Source: UBA6448 sp964345805
Lineage (GTDB): Bacteria > Bacillota_I > Bacilli_A > RF39 > UBA660
DNA: 64,000 nucleotides
Direction of reading: 5' to 3'
Assembly: GCA_964345805.1 (NCBI GenBank)
Contig: CAYFSK010000002.1
Location: 1 to 64,000 of the forward strand
How positions within the stretch are numbered: position 1 is the stretch's first letter; every line of letters begins with the position of its first letter. Of the stretch, positions 1-8,664 are shown piece by piece. A program made the position numbers and the translations under genes. The notes under the pieces are model-generated. The model did not search any database. It saw only the letters and a program-made list of their open reading frames with translations, and was not told where the DNA came from.

Positions 1-38
1 TTCCTCTAATAAAATTATACTAAAAAAAAGTTTACTTA

Positions 39-1174
39 TCAAATATTATGAACTTTATTTACTTTTCTTTCTTTAATTCTTACCAAAAGCAACCAAAATC
101 CCCACAATATAAATAAATAGCCAAGTAAAATTGTTGAATAAACATATCTAACCATTGCTACTGGCATTGCAACAGATAAACCAATAAGGTTAAAAAAAGA
201 TAAAATACTAACTAATATAATATTTTTACTTTTGTATATTTTTACTAATACAATCGTAATAAATATTGTTAAATATAAGTATATAGCTGGCTGTAATGTA
301 ATATATCTAATAGGACTAGTTTGAAAAAAAGCTTCTTGCTTTTTAAGAACATTTAATAATTTTGGTAGTTTAGAATTTTCTTCAAGTTCGCTATATTGAC
401 CCTTATACACCCATAAATCAGTTTCGGTAAATATTCCAACTAACCCTTCGTATTTAAAAGGGCTATATAAATATGCATCTAATTTAAGATAATGTTTTAT
501 TACTATAATTGGATGTTTCAACATTTGTTTAATTCCAAATAAAGCATATTTTTTGCCACTTTTTTGCAAATTACATATATTTTTTTCTCCTTAAAATAAA
601 AAATTATTAATAATATATCAAATAATATAATTGTAATTATACCGTTGTGTCTAAATAATAAAACAAGCAACATTACTAACGATAAAAATATACAATTCCT
701 ATGTTTTTTAAAATAATCTGTTTCATTTATTAATTTAATCGTTTCTGCAGAAAGAAGAATAATAAAGGTTGAATATAATGTGTCTTTTAAAAATGTTACA
801 GCTAAATTATAATTAAGTGGTATTATTGCAAGTATTACACCAGCTAAAAGTAAATAGTTCCGATTAACATTATAATATTTGTTCAAATTTCTAAAGAAAT
901 AACCAATTGAAAAGCTCATAATTAGTACTTGAACAAATAGTAAAAAAGCTGGTCTATTAATTATCTTGGTTAAAATCATAAAAAAAATTGTTGCATAAGC
1001 TGGATGCCAATTATCAATGTTGCCTGTTTGAATTTGATGCCATTGAACAACTCCGTCACTTACAAAAATTCCTGGATAGTAAGCTAGTAGAACTATCATA
1101 AATATTATTAATATTGGCAATATAAATATGTATTACTTAAAAATTATTTTTAGTTTTGTTTTTAATTTTTCCAT
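39..1174 (-). pseudogene. Decayed DUF6020-like polytopic membrane protein (glycosyltransferase-like)
   Basis: Two out-of-frame pieces (518-1120 and 39-569) look like one gene. The upstream piece has YYPGIFVSDGVVQWHQ and a WHP motif, typical of the DUF6020 family of large multi-pass proteins. The downstream piece has the family-like C-terminal part (KHP then a hydrophobic tail with several membrane segments). Three lesions are visible. A good start (ATG at 1174 behind AGGTGA) is followed after 13 codons by an in-frame TAA (1133-1135) before the first membrane helix. The reading frame shifts near 560-590, in A-rich sequence. The middle region expected in a family member of over 450 residues is missing. 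The ATG at 1120 and TTG at 569 therefore look like artefacts of decay. The family call is from memory of motif pattern; the pseudogene status is an inference from the lesions. Confidence 0.6.
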
Positions 1175-1232
1175 TTTTCACCTGTATTTTACCAAAATTA
1201 ATTATACTATAAAATTATAAAAAGGAAATTAT

Positions 1233-2690
1233 TTATTTTCTTTTATCTTCTTTTAACAAAGAATACCCACCTATAGTTCCAAAGGCTATAATAGTTGTCA
1301 TTGAATTAATGACATTACCAGTTAAATATGCACAGAAGATAAATATTGATATTAATGCTAATTTAATAAAGCTATCAAAACTAAACTGTTTTAAAAAGTT
1401 AATTAATAACTTTATTAATAATAAGGGATACATAACAAGTAATATAATAGATCCTATAATACCAAAAGCATAATAGTGAAGAATAAAATCTCTTTCAATA
1501 TTAACGATATTTTGAATTCTAGAATTAGATATTCCAAATAGGTGATCCAAGAAATTATTATTAATCATTTTAACCCTTTTGATAATAGATATTTCAATTA
1601 AACGATAATTAATATTTTTATTTTCACATTTTCTAACAAATTTATACCAAAAATCCACATCATAATTATATGAATATACTTGTTTATAAAAAAATGCTGG
1701 TAACAAGCCTTGATCTACATACTCATCAATAAACTTTTGTTTTATTTTTATTTCATCAGATATTTCTTTTATCTTTTCTTTTTTAATAACTATTTTTTCT
1801 TCATTTGAATCTATTATAGCTATCTTTTTAATTAATTTATTATGAGTTTTAATTTTTATTTGTCTATTACTATATGGTGATATAGGTATAATTATTGTCC
1901 AAATAGTTATTGGCACCAATAATATTAAGACATGCTTTTGATACTTTTCTTTTTTTAATAATACAAATATAAAATAACTAATAAAAACAAATGTAAAGAC
2001 TAGTAATCCTCCCATTGAAGATACTCTTGTTCCAAGAATTAAACAAGTAAATAAACATAAAAAGATATTAATTAAATAATATTTTTTATCTTTAATAAAA
2101 TTATAAATATTAATTATTAATAATAATATTAGTATTAAAGCTTCTTGATTAGCATAATTAAAAAAACCTTTTGAGGCAGTAAATATATAATATTTATTTT
2201 TAGACCACTGTAAAATATTATATTTAATAACATTATTTTGATCATAACTTGATAAAGATATCTTAAATAAATTAGTTATAATAACACTTAAACATATTAA
2301 GATAGTCCATATATTAAATACTAATAAATAGTCTTTTTTATTTAATTTTTGATAATATAAACTATAAATTAAACTTATAGGCATCATTAGTTTTAAAACA
2401 GTAAGAGCTTCTGAAAAAAAGCTATAATTAAAGTTACCTGGAAATAAAGATATAAAGTTTTTAGAATGAATAAAATCTATAATAAGAAAAATAATACAAA
2501 GTAAATAATATGGTATTAAATATTTTAAGCTTTTCCTTGCATCTTTATAAAGAATTAATGTTAAAAATAAGATCAATAAAATTATAATAACTCTTATTAA
2601 AGATGTTATTCTACTATAAAAAAAAGTTGTATCAAAAACTGGGGATAAACATAAAAAAAGAAGAGTAAAATATTTTAAGTATTTTTTCAT
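1233..2690 (-). CDS. O-antigen ligase / polysaccharide polymerase-like membrane protein
   Basis: A 485-residue protein with about ten to eleven hydrophobic segments, an N-terminal membrane block (residues 1-130), a long polar loop at roughly 270-370 and a final membrane pair. This layout fits the Wzy/O-antigen ligase (RfaL-like) superfamily, which polymerises or ligates lipid-linked glycans outside the membrane. The charged external loop is lysine/isoleucine rich and holds no motif I can assign. Its ATG overlaps the TGA stop of tagO (ATGA), so it is translationally coupled to the enzyme that starts undecaprenyl-linked glycan synthesis; this supports a role in surface polysaccharide assembly. 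Sequence similarity in this superfamily is low, so polymerase versus ligase cannot be decided here. Confidence 0.6.
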   Translation of the reverse strand: MKKYLKYFTLLFLCLSPVFDTTFFYSRITSLIRVIIILLILFLTLILYKDARKSLKYLIPYYLLCIIFLIIDFIHSKNFISLFPGNFNYSFFSEALTVLKLMMPISLIYSLYYQKLNKKDYLLVFNIWTILICLSVIITNLFKISLSSYDQNNVIKYNILQWSKNKYYIFTASKGFFNYANQEALILILLLIINIYNFIKDKKYYLINIFLCLFTCLILGTRVSSMGGLLVFTFVFISYFIFVLLKKEKYQKHVLILLVPITIWTIIIPISPYSNRQIKIKTHNKLIKKIAIIDSNEEKIVIKKEKIKEISDEIKIKQKFIDEYVDQGLLPAFFYKQVYSYNYDVDFWYKFVRKCENKNINYRLIEISIIKRVKMINNNFLDHLFGISNSRIQNIVNIERDFILHYYAFGIIGSIILLVMYPLLLIKLLINFLKQFSFDSFIKLALISIFIFCAYLTGNVINSMTTIIAFGTIGGYSLLKEDKRK

Positions 2691-3760
2691 TTTTTAGTAT
2701 CTTTCTTCTTATTATGATCAAATAATATATTGGTTTTAAGAACAATAAATAGTAATAATATCATCATAATAACATAGATGATAATTGCTATTTTGTTATC
2801 ACCAAGAACATAGAAAATTGATACTATAGAAAAAGCAATATTAATAGCATATATAATTAAAACCGTCGTTCTAGTAGAAAACTTCATATTAAGTAGTTGA
2901 TGATGAAAATGCTGTTTATCTGGATCACCTATTTTTTTATGATGAACTATTCTTCTTAAAATAGCAAGAGCTGTATCAAATATTGGCACAGCAAGTATTA
3001 ATATTGGTATTACAAGTGATTGAATAGTTGCTACTTTATATCCAAGTAGTGCTATTATAGCAATCATAAAACCTAAAAATGTTGATCCATTATCGCCAAT
3101 AAAAGTTTTAGCTGGTGGAAAGTTATGTGTTAAAAAACCAAGGGTTGAACCAAGCATAATAATACATAAAATAATATCAAGACCACTAGTTTTATTTAAA
3201 ATAAAGGCTATTATAGCAATAGTTGCAAAATATATAGAACTTATTCCTGATGAAAGACCATCTATTCCATCAATTAAATTAATAGCATTAATTGCTCCTA
3301 CTATAAAGAACATTGAAAATAATTGATTAACTAATTTAGGTAAATAAAATGTATATCCTAGTAAGGTAATTTCATTAAAATATAAATTACCATAAAATAC
3401 TACAATAGCTGCTACAAAAATATGAACTAAAAGTTTATATCTAGATTTAATTGACTTCATATCATCAGATTTTATATCATCAAATAATCCTATCATAACT
3501 AAGAAAAAAGATGCTATTAAAATAGAAAGCATTTGTACTGATAAATCACCATAAAACATATAACCAAGTAAAAATGATGCATAAATAGCAAGCCCTCCAA
3601 GTCTTGGAGTTGGCTTTGTATGTACCCTTCTTTCAGAAGGTAAATCTATTGCATTAACATGCACAGCTATTTTCTTAGTTAAAAATACACCAAGAAAACT
3701 TATTATATATGTTACTATTAATATTTCTATAATATTATGTCCATTAACAACTAAATTCAT
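2687..3760 (-). CDS. tagO: Undecaprenyl-phosphate GlcNAc-1-phosphate transferase (TagO/WecA, MraY family)
   Basis: Transfers a sugar-1-phosphate (probably GlcNAc-1-P from UDP-GlcNAc) to undecaprenyl phosphate, the first membrane step of teichoic acid or capsule-type glycan synthesis. The 357 residues span about ten membrane helices. MraY-family signatures are present in order: DLPSERRVHTKPTPRLGG near residue 38, NAINLIDGIDGLSSG near 158 with the catalytic Asp pair, GDNGSTFLG near 222, and the histidine motif as HFHH near 285. Length and motifs fit WecA/TagO rather than MraY, which would also be expected in a mur cluster. An SD-like AGAGG precedes the ATG. It heads a two-gene unit with the polymerase-like gene downstream. 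Confidence 0.9.
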   Translation of the reverse strand: MNLVVNGHNIIEILIVTYIISFLGVFLTKKIAVHVNAIDLPSERRVHTKPTPRLGGLAIYASFLLGYMFYGDLSVQMLSILIASFFLVMIGLFDDIKSDDMKSIKSRYKLLVHIFVAAIVVFYGNLYFNEITLLGYTFYLPKLVNQLFSMFFIVGAINAINLIDGIDGLSSGISSIYFATIAIIAFILNKTSGLDIILCIIMLGSTLGFLTHNFPPAKTFIGDNGSTFLGFMIAIIALLGYKVATIQSLVIPILILAVPIFDTALAILRRIVHHKKIGDPDKQHFHHQLLNMKFSTRTTVLIIYAINIAFSIVSIFYVLGDNKIAIIIYVIMMILLLFIVLKTNILFDHNKKKDTKK

Positions 3761-3852
3761 ATAGCCTCTTTTCTTACTTCTTATTAATTATATCTTATAT
3801 TTATAAAAAGATAAATAGTTACAAATGCTTAATTATCTTATCAAAATATGGT

Positions 3853-3858
3853 TATAAT
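3853..3858 (+). promoter_or_regulatory. Predicted -10 element for the small RNA candidate
   Basis: A perfect TATAAT on the + strand. The expected -35 region about 17 nt upstream is AT-rich and has no good TTGACA match. A start near 3865 would place the first hairpin (two CCATGG arms) at the RNA 5' end. Confidence 0.5.
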
Positions 3859-3864
3859 ATATTT

Positions 3865-4016
3865 ATCCATGGAATTTCCATGGAAAACGAAAGAAGTAGA
3901 TATGTTTTACATATTTGACATCCTTTCAATTACGTAGGCCGATTTGATCCGCCAACCCACTTTGTAATAGGTGGGGTTAATAAAAAAATAAAACATGAAT
4001 TAAATCATGTTTTTTT
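3865..4016 (+). ncRNA. Putative structured small RNA of unrecognised family
   Basis: About 150 nt between a TATAAT box and a strong intrinsic terminator, with no ORF. It stands out because the centre (3930-3975) is far more GC-rich than its surroundings. Four stems can be drawn: CCATGG/CCATGG (3867-3883); AGATATGT/ACATATTT about 3898-3916; GGC-GAT/ATC-GCC around 3938-3954, with one mismatch; and AACCCAC/GTGGGGTT about 3955-3977. I cannot match it to tRNA, tmRNA, 6S, SRP or RNase P RNA. It could instead be read on the - strand as a structured leader of tagO, but the promoter and terminator favour the + strand. Confidence 0.45.
3991..4016 (+). terminator. Intrinsic terminator, probably bidirectional
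   Basis: Stem AAACATGA/TCATGTTT with a six-base loop, followed by a T run on the + strand. The - strand also has a T-rich run after the same stem, so it could also end transcripts coming from yvcK. Confidence 0.7.
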
Positions 4017-4188
4017 ATCTTATAATAGTTAAACCCTTATTTATATAATTTGGATATTCAAAAAACTTTCTTTCAATTAATATGTACTCTGAATCAAGCA
4101 TTCTTCTAATTGGTGATAATGTCAAATCAGCAAGTTCAAGACCAGGTGTTGTATAATACTTATTTTTACTTTCTTCTGTCCATTTTTT
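4015..4188 (-). pseudogene. C-terminal remnant of a DUF3800-family protein
   Basis: Directly after yvcK, the - strand reads 57 codons without a usable start: KKWTEESKNKYYTTPGLELA followed by DLTLSPIRRML, ending in an IINKG-like tail and TAA. The GLELADL-x-x-x-P-I pattern near the end of a protein, followed by an acidic/aromatic tail, is what DUF3800 (RNase H-like fold, often linked to mobile elements or defence) C-termini look like. The frame is closed by TAG at 4189-4191, so the N-terminal part is gone. The assignment is from motif memory and moderately uncertain. Confidence 0.55.
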
Positions 4189-4209
4189 CTAAAATAATAA
4201 ATAGCACTC

Positions 4210-5175
4210 TTAATCATTATTATGATTAAAAGCTATAGAAAAAATATGAAATCCAAGTCTTACAGAATCATGTTTATATCCAACATTTTCAGATAAAAAA
4301 GCAAGTTTATCTTCAATTAGAAAAGCACCTGTCTTCTTTATATTTCGATAATCTATTTTAACTGGATCTTTTTGTTCTTCAGTTTGATATTTATTAGCTA
4401 TCCTTTTTGATATAACTGTATTTGATGCTATTACATAATCAATTTTTCTCTTACCAAGATAACTATTTAAAGTATTAATATGATCTGATACTTTATATCC
4501 ATCCGTTTCTCCTGGTTGAGTAAATAAGTTACATGGGTATATTATCTTTGCTTTAGAATTATCTATTGCATTAAGAACTTTTTTACTAAGTAAATTTGGT
4601 ATTACACTAGTAAATAAACTTCCCATACTAATAACAATTACATCTGCTTCTTCTAAAGCTAAAATTAATTCTTTTTTTATTTTTGGATTTTTATTATAAT
4701 AAACCTTTTTTATTATTTTATGAGCACTTGTGATTAAATGTTCTCCTTTAATAATCTTACCGTCTTCCATCTTACCTATTAAAGTAACACTATCTTCGGT
4801 AAAAGGCATTACTTTACCTTTTAGATTAAGAACTTTTCCAAGCATTTCAATACCTGCTTGAACCGAACCCTTTATATTAGAAGCCGCTGTTAACATAATG
4901 TTTCCAACTGTATGTTCATTAAGTGAACCATCTGATGTAAAACGATAATTTAAAAGACTATCAAAGTCATCTTCCCTTTTAGATAAAGAAACAAGTACTT
5001 TTCTAATATCTCCAACTGCAAGCATATTAAACTCATCTCTAAGTATCCCCGTTGAACCACCATCATCACAAACAGAAACCACAGCTGTTATATCAAGTGG
5101 ATATTCTTTTAAACCTTTTAAAAGAAAGCTCATTCCGGTGCCACCACCTAAAACAACTACTTTTTTATTTGCCAT
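4210..5175 (-). CDS. yvcK: YvcK-family UDP-sugar-binding morphogenesis factor (CofD-like fold)
   Basis: A 321-residue cytoplasmic protein of the YvcK/CofD family. Known members bind UDP-GlcNAc and are needed for growth on gluconeogenic carbon sources and normal cell shape. The N-terminal glycine-rich VVVLGGGTGMSFLLKGLK and VCDDGGSTGILR motifs, GDIRKVL near residue 56, and NPLL/SLFTS-type motif near 180 (SMGSLFTSVIPNLL) are all present, and length is normal. In most Firmicutes it sits between rapZ and whiA next to trxB; here both are absent and it overlaps the upstream phosphoesterase by 11 nt instead, so the pair is probably co-translated. Confidence 0.9.
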   Translation of the reverse strand: MANKKVVVLGGGTGMSFLLKGLKEYPLDITAVVSVCDDGGSTGILRDEFNMLAVGDIRKVLVSLSKREDDFDSLLNYRFTSDGSLNEHTVGNIMLTAASNIKGSVQAGIEMLGKVLNLKGKVMPFTEDSVTLIGKMEDGKIIKGEHLITSAHKIIKKVYYNKNPKIKKELILALEEADVIVISMGSLFTSVIPNLLSKKVLNAIDNSKAKIIYPCNLFTQPGETDGYKVSDHINTLNSYLGKRKIDYVIASNTVISKRIANKYQTEEQKDPVKIDYRNIKKTGAFLIEDKLAFLSENVGYKHDSVRLGFHIFSIAFNHNND

Positions 5176-6094
5176 TATAATAATTTCCTTTGATTCTAAC
5201 TCGTGATATTCCTAAATTATCACTTACTTCATATAAATCAGGAGATATCATTTTATCATCATCTAAGTTATGAATATTTGCTATCCAAAAGCCTTTAGTA
5301 GTTGTAATATTTTTAGCTAAAAGAAAATCTGGTGTATCCATAGTTGTTGATATCTGAAGAATATGGGTATCATTTATTTTTTGATAGCCACTATGATGAA
5401 TATGGCCTAAAGCCATAATATCTGGTTTTGGTAAAAGAGGAACATGTTTATAGTGATGCTGATATCTATTAAAATTATCTTTATAATTTTTACCATGCCA
5501 TAAAAAGATTGATAGATTATCAAATCTAACATCAGCTTTATCATGACCTAAATAAGTTATATCTTTTCTTTGCTTGGCTATTTTCTCACAAACATTAATA
5601 CCAACTGTTCTTAAAAAAGATGCATCATGATTACCACTGATAGTGTAAAATTCAATACCTTTTTTATATGGATGAGTATTAACAACATAATCTATCATGT
5701 TATCTACCCCGGTTACTCTATTTTGATTCTTATGACTTTCATCTTCACTATAAAGACCACTTGTAAAGTCTCCAGCACAAAAAACATATCTTATTCCTTC
5801 ATTATCACAAAAATTATATATTAACTCTACTACATCAGGACGATCTTTTACAGAACAATAATGTGTATCAGAAATAAAGCATACTTTAGATATATCTTCG
5901 GGTATATTAAAAGAAATAGCAGGAAATAAAGCATTTTCTATAATAAATCTTTCTTTTAAGTTTTTATCTATTTTTAATAGTTTTAAATATCTTAATAGTT
6001 TTTCAACACTAATATTTAATGCTAAACATATTTCATCTGCACTATACTTAAAATTAATATATGTTTTTATTTTCTCTGCTAGTTTCCTATCCAT
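5165..6094 (-). CDS. Calcineurin-like metallophosphoesterase with N-terminal helix-turn-helix-like region
   Basis: The catalytic domain starts near residue 70 and shows the metallophosphatase motif set: SDTHY (metal-binding Asp and His), GDFT, GNHD, a WHG histidine and the final GHIHH. Residues 1-50 (YSADEICLALNIS followed by LLRYLKLLKI) look like a small helix-turn-helix or marR-like helical unit, so the enzyme may bind DNA or a partner. GDFT in place of the usual GD-[VIL]-D is a mild deviation. It is first in a unit with yvcK (11-nt overlap) and has a good promoter at 6127-6155. Substrate is unknown; related proteins act on nucleotides, cyclic nucleotides or nucleic acids. Confidence 0.75.
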   Translation of the reverse strand: MDRKLAEKIKTYINFKYSADEICLALNISVEKLLRYLKLLKIDKNLKERFIIENALFPAISFNIPEDISKVCFISDTHYCSVKDRPDVVELIYNFCDNEGIRYVFCAGDFTSGLYSEDESHKNQNRVTGVDNMIDYVVNTHPYKKGIEFYTISGNHDASFLRTVGINVCEKIAKQRKDITYLGHDKADVRFDNLSIFLWHGKNYKDNFNRYQHHYKHVPLLPKPDIMALGHIHHSGYQKINDTHILQISTTMDTPDFLLAKNITTTKGFWIANIHNLDDDKMISPDLYEVSDNLGISRVRIKGNYYNGK

Positions 6095-6126
6095 AACATA
6101 ACTCCACTCTTATTTTAATATATATT

Positions 6127-6155
6127 AGTATATTTGGCAATTAAACTAGTGTAAA
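6127..6155 (-). promoter_or_regulatory. SigA-type promoter for the phosphoesterase-yvcK unit
   Basis: TTTACA (6150-6155) and TATACT (6127-6132) on the - strand with a 17-nt spacer. It is back to back with the typA promoter. Confidence 0.6.
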
Positions 6156-6160
6156 AAAGA

Positions 6161-6190
6161 TGTACACATATATTAAAAAAGTGATATAAT
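6161..6190 (+). promoter_or_regulatory. SigA-type promoter for typA
   Basis: TGTACA (6161-6166) and a perfect TATAAT (6185-6190), spacer 18 nt. The expected start near 6197 leaves a very short leader carrying AGGAA before the start codon. Confidence 0.6.
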
Positions 6191-6210
6191 ACCATAGGAA
6201 AAAACGGGTG

Positions 6211-8028
6211 ATGAAAAAAATGAGAATTAAAAATGTAGCCATAATAGCCCATGTAGATCATGGTAAAACAACACTAGTAGATGGAATTATAAAGTATGCA
6301 GGTACATTTAGAGAAAATGAAAATACAGATGATCTTTCAATGGATTCAAATGCGATTGAAAAAGAAAGAGGTATTACAATTCTTGCAAAAACAACAGCTG
6401 TATATTATAAAGATTATAAAATAAATATTTTAGATACTCCAGGTCACGCTGATTTTGGTGGTGAAGTTGAAAGAATAATGAAGATGGTTGATGGTGTACT
6501 TTTAGTAGTTGATGCTTATGAAGGACCTATGCCTCAAACAAGATTTGTTTTAAAAAAAGCTTTAGAATCTGGATGCAAACCAATTGTTGTTATTAATAAA
6601 GTTGATAAAAAAGTTGCTAGAATAAAAGAAGTTGAAGAAGAAGTATTAGAACTTTTTATGGAACTTGGAGCAAATGATAATCAGCTTGATTTTAAGTTTG
6701 TTTATACATCTGCAGCTAATAAAACAGCTTCTTTATCAAGAGATATAGAAACTCAAAAACAGGATTTTGGATGCTTACTTGATTTAATATTATCAGAAAT
6801 TGATGATCCTAAAGGAAATGAAGATAAACCATTTTTATTTCAACCTGCCCTTATTGATTACAATGATTATGTAGGAAGAATTGCCATTGGCAAGATATTT
6901 AATGGTAAAATAAAAAGTGGGCAAAGCCTTAAATGTATAAGACTTGATGGCAAAGAAAAAAGATTTAGAGTTCAAAAGTTATATGGCTTTTTAGGACTTA
7001 AGAAACTTGAGATAAGTGAAGCATCAGTTGGTGATGTAATTGCTATTGCTGGTCTTGAAGATGTTGAAGTTGGTGAGACGATAACTGAGGTTAATAACAG
7101 TGAAAGACTACCCCTACTGCATATTGATGAACCAACATTGCAAATGACTTTTGGCGTTAATTCATCACCTTTTTGTGGGCTTGATGGTAAAATACTTACG
7201 GCAAGAAAAATTGGCGAAAGACTATTTAAAGAAACACAAAGAGATGTAAGTTTAAAGGTAGAAGAACTTGATACAGAAAACTTTATTGTTTTTGGTCGTG
7301 GTGAACTTCATTTATCAATATTAATAGAAAATATGCGTCGTGAAGGCTTTGAAATAGAAGTATCAAAACCTAAAGTTATTATTAAAGAAATTGATGGGGA
7401 AAAATGTGAACCTTATGAAGAGTTACAAATAGAAGTATCTGATGAATATATGGGAGCAGTAATCGAGGAATTATCTAAAAGAGGTGCAAACATGATTAAT
7501 ATGGTTCATGTAGGTGATTTAATTAGAATAACTTACCAGATACCATCAAGAGGATTAATTGGTTTTACATCTGTATTTATGACTTTAACAAAAGGTTATG
7601 GTATTATGAATCATATTTTTAAAGAATATATGCCTTTATCAAAACTTGATGTTGGAGAAAGAAAACTTGGTGTTCTTGTTTCATCAGAAGAAGGAAAAGC
7701 AACAGCATATTCAATTGGTGCTCTTGAAGACAGAGGAATTATGTTTGTTGAACCTAATACTGATGTTTATGAAGGAATGATAATTGGTGAGTGTAATAAA
7801 GATTTAGATCTTGCTGTAAATATTGTTAAAGGAAAAGAACTTACTAATACAAGATCTGCTTTTGCTGATAAAACAGTTGTTCTTAAAAGACCAAGACTAA
7901 TAACCTTAGAATATGCCCTGGATTATATAAATAATGATGAGCTTGTTGAAATAACTCCTCATAATATAAGAATGAGAAAGAAAATTTTAAATACTGAAGC
8001 AAGAAAAAAAGCTGATACTAAAAAGTAG
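6211..8028 (+). CDS. typA: Ribosome-associated GTPase TypA/BipA
   Basis: A translation-factor GTPase of the EF-G/LepA group that acts on the ribosome under stress and during assembly. G motifs: AHVDHGKTTL near residue 15, RGITI near 50, DTPGHADF near 75, NKVDK near 130 and a TSA motif near 170. Domain II, a RGELHLSILIENMRREG motif in domain III near 370, and the BipA-specific C-terminal region follow. At 605 residues it has normal length. GTG 6208, ATG 6211 and ATG 6220 are all in frame; ATG 6211 is preferred for spacing from AGGAA. It is the only protein gene on the + strand, and its last 11 nt overlap the converging prepilin-like gene, with no separate terminator seen. Confidence 0.95.
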   Translation: MKKMRIKNVAIIAHVDHGKTTLVDGIIKYAGTFRENENTDDLSMDSNAIEKERGITILAKTTAVYYKDYKINILDTPGHADFGGEVERIMKMVDGVLLVVDAYEGPMPQTRFVLKKALESGCKPIVVINKVDKKVARIKEVEEEVLELFMELGANDNQLDFKFVYTSAANKTASLSRDIETQKQDFGCLLDLILSEIDDPKGNEDKPFLFQPALIDYNDYVGRIAIGKIFNGKIKSGQSLKCIRLDGKEKRFRVQKLYGFLGLKKLEISEASVGDVIAIAGLEDVEVGETITEVNNSERLPLLHIDEPTLQMTFGVNSSPFCGLDGKILTARKIGERLFKETQRDVSLKVEELDTENFIVFGRGELHLSILIENMRREGFEIEVSKPKVIIKEIDGEKCEPYEELQIEVSDEYMGAVIEELSKRGANMINMVHVGDLIRITYQIPSRGLIGFTSVFMTLTKGYGIMNHIFKEYMPLSKLDVGERKLGVLVSSEEGKATAYSIGALEDRGIMFVEPNTDVYEGMIIGECNKDLDLAVNIVKGKELTNTRSAFADKTVVLKRPRLITLEYALDYINNDELVEITPHNIRMRKKILNTEARKKADTKK

Positions 8029-8560
8029 TATAGCTTTTTTCTTGGTCTGTAAATCTCCCTTTTTGACAAGTTATTCCTTTAGGATCCCAATAGCAATAAT
8101 TATCTATCCCAATTTCATCTTTAATCCAAAATTTACCACATAATCGATTTGCTTTTTTACCTTTTATAGCATCTTTTACTTTAAATTTAGGATATTCTTC
8201 TTTTTCATATACAAAAGTTCCTTCTCCTATCCAAAAATATTTCTTATCTTTAGTTATAAGTACTGAACCAGAAATTTTCTCATATTCAGAGTTTCTTTCT
8301 TCTTTAAAAAATTTACCATGATATAAAAAATCAGATGTAATACAAGTTATTCCTTCTTTATTTAAATCTTCTTTTTTATTATAAAATCTCTCTGCTGTTT
8401 TAACCATTTCTATTCCCATATTACCAAGATGCTTTTTTTGATATATTATTATCTGGGGCCAAATACTAATTATAAAAATAGTTATTCCTAAAGATGCTAT
8501 AAAAATAATAAAGATTATTTCTGTAATTGTAAAATGTCTTTTTCTATATTTACTTTTCAT
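8018..8560 (-). CDS. Prepilin-like membrane-anchored protein with degenerate cleavage motif
   Basis: A 180-residue protein with a basic leader (KSKYRKRH), then FTITEIIFIIFIASLG and a long hydrophobic helix, i.e. the layout of type IV prepilins and pseudopilins. The conserved Gly before the cleavage site is His here, so processing is doubtful. The ectodomain resembles the two neighbouring prepilins: a Cys followed by a SDFLYHGKFF segment parallel to FDLRYLNSKGYF, then a GSVLITKDKKYFW segment parallel to GSVLVTYE. It has four further Cys near the C-terminus. It lies downstream of the pilin pair behind a terminator and overlaps the typA 3' end. Possible minor pilin. Confidence 0.65.
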   Translation of the reverse strand: MKSKYRKRHFTITEIIFIIFIASLGITIFIISIWPQIIIYQKKHLGNMGIEMVKTAERFYNKKEDLNKEGITCITSDFLYHGKFFKEERNSEYEKISGSVLITKDKKYFWIGEGTFVYEKEEYPKFKVKDAIKGKKANRLCGKFWIKDEIGIDNYCYWDPKGITCQKGRFTDQEKSYTTF

Positions 8561-8617
8561 ATTTATATCCTTATATCAAAATATTAACATACATTACTTT
8601 TCATTTCAATTTAAGAC

Positions 8618-8646
8618 AAATAAAAAAGCCAAATATACTTTGGCTT
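8618..8646 (-). terminator. Intrinsic terminator after the prepilin pair
   Basis: Stem AAGCCAAA/TTTGGCTT (8626-8646, 5-nt loop) followed on the - strand by a T run. Confidence 0.8.
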
Positions 8647-8664
8647 ATTTTATATTTATATCTA

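Noticed and set aside
3865..4016. 6S RNA, SRP RNA or tmRNA
   Set aside because: The conserved motifs of these families were not seen; unassigned candidate kept instead.
8601..8664. Longer ORF end of the gapped prepilin
   Set aside because: The frame after the Ns that gives the true pilin-like ending (TAAGTCA then TAA at 8665) differs; the longer version is an artefact of the 100-N placeholder.
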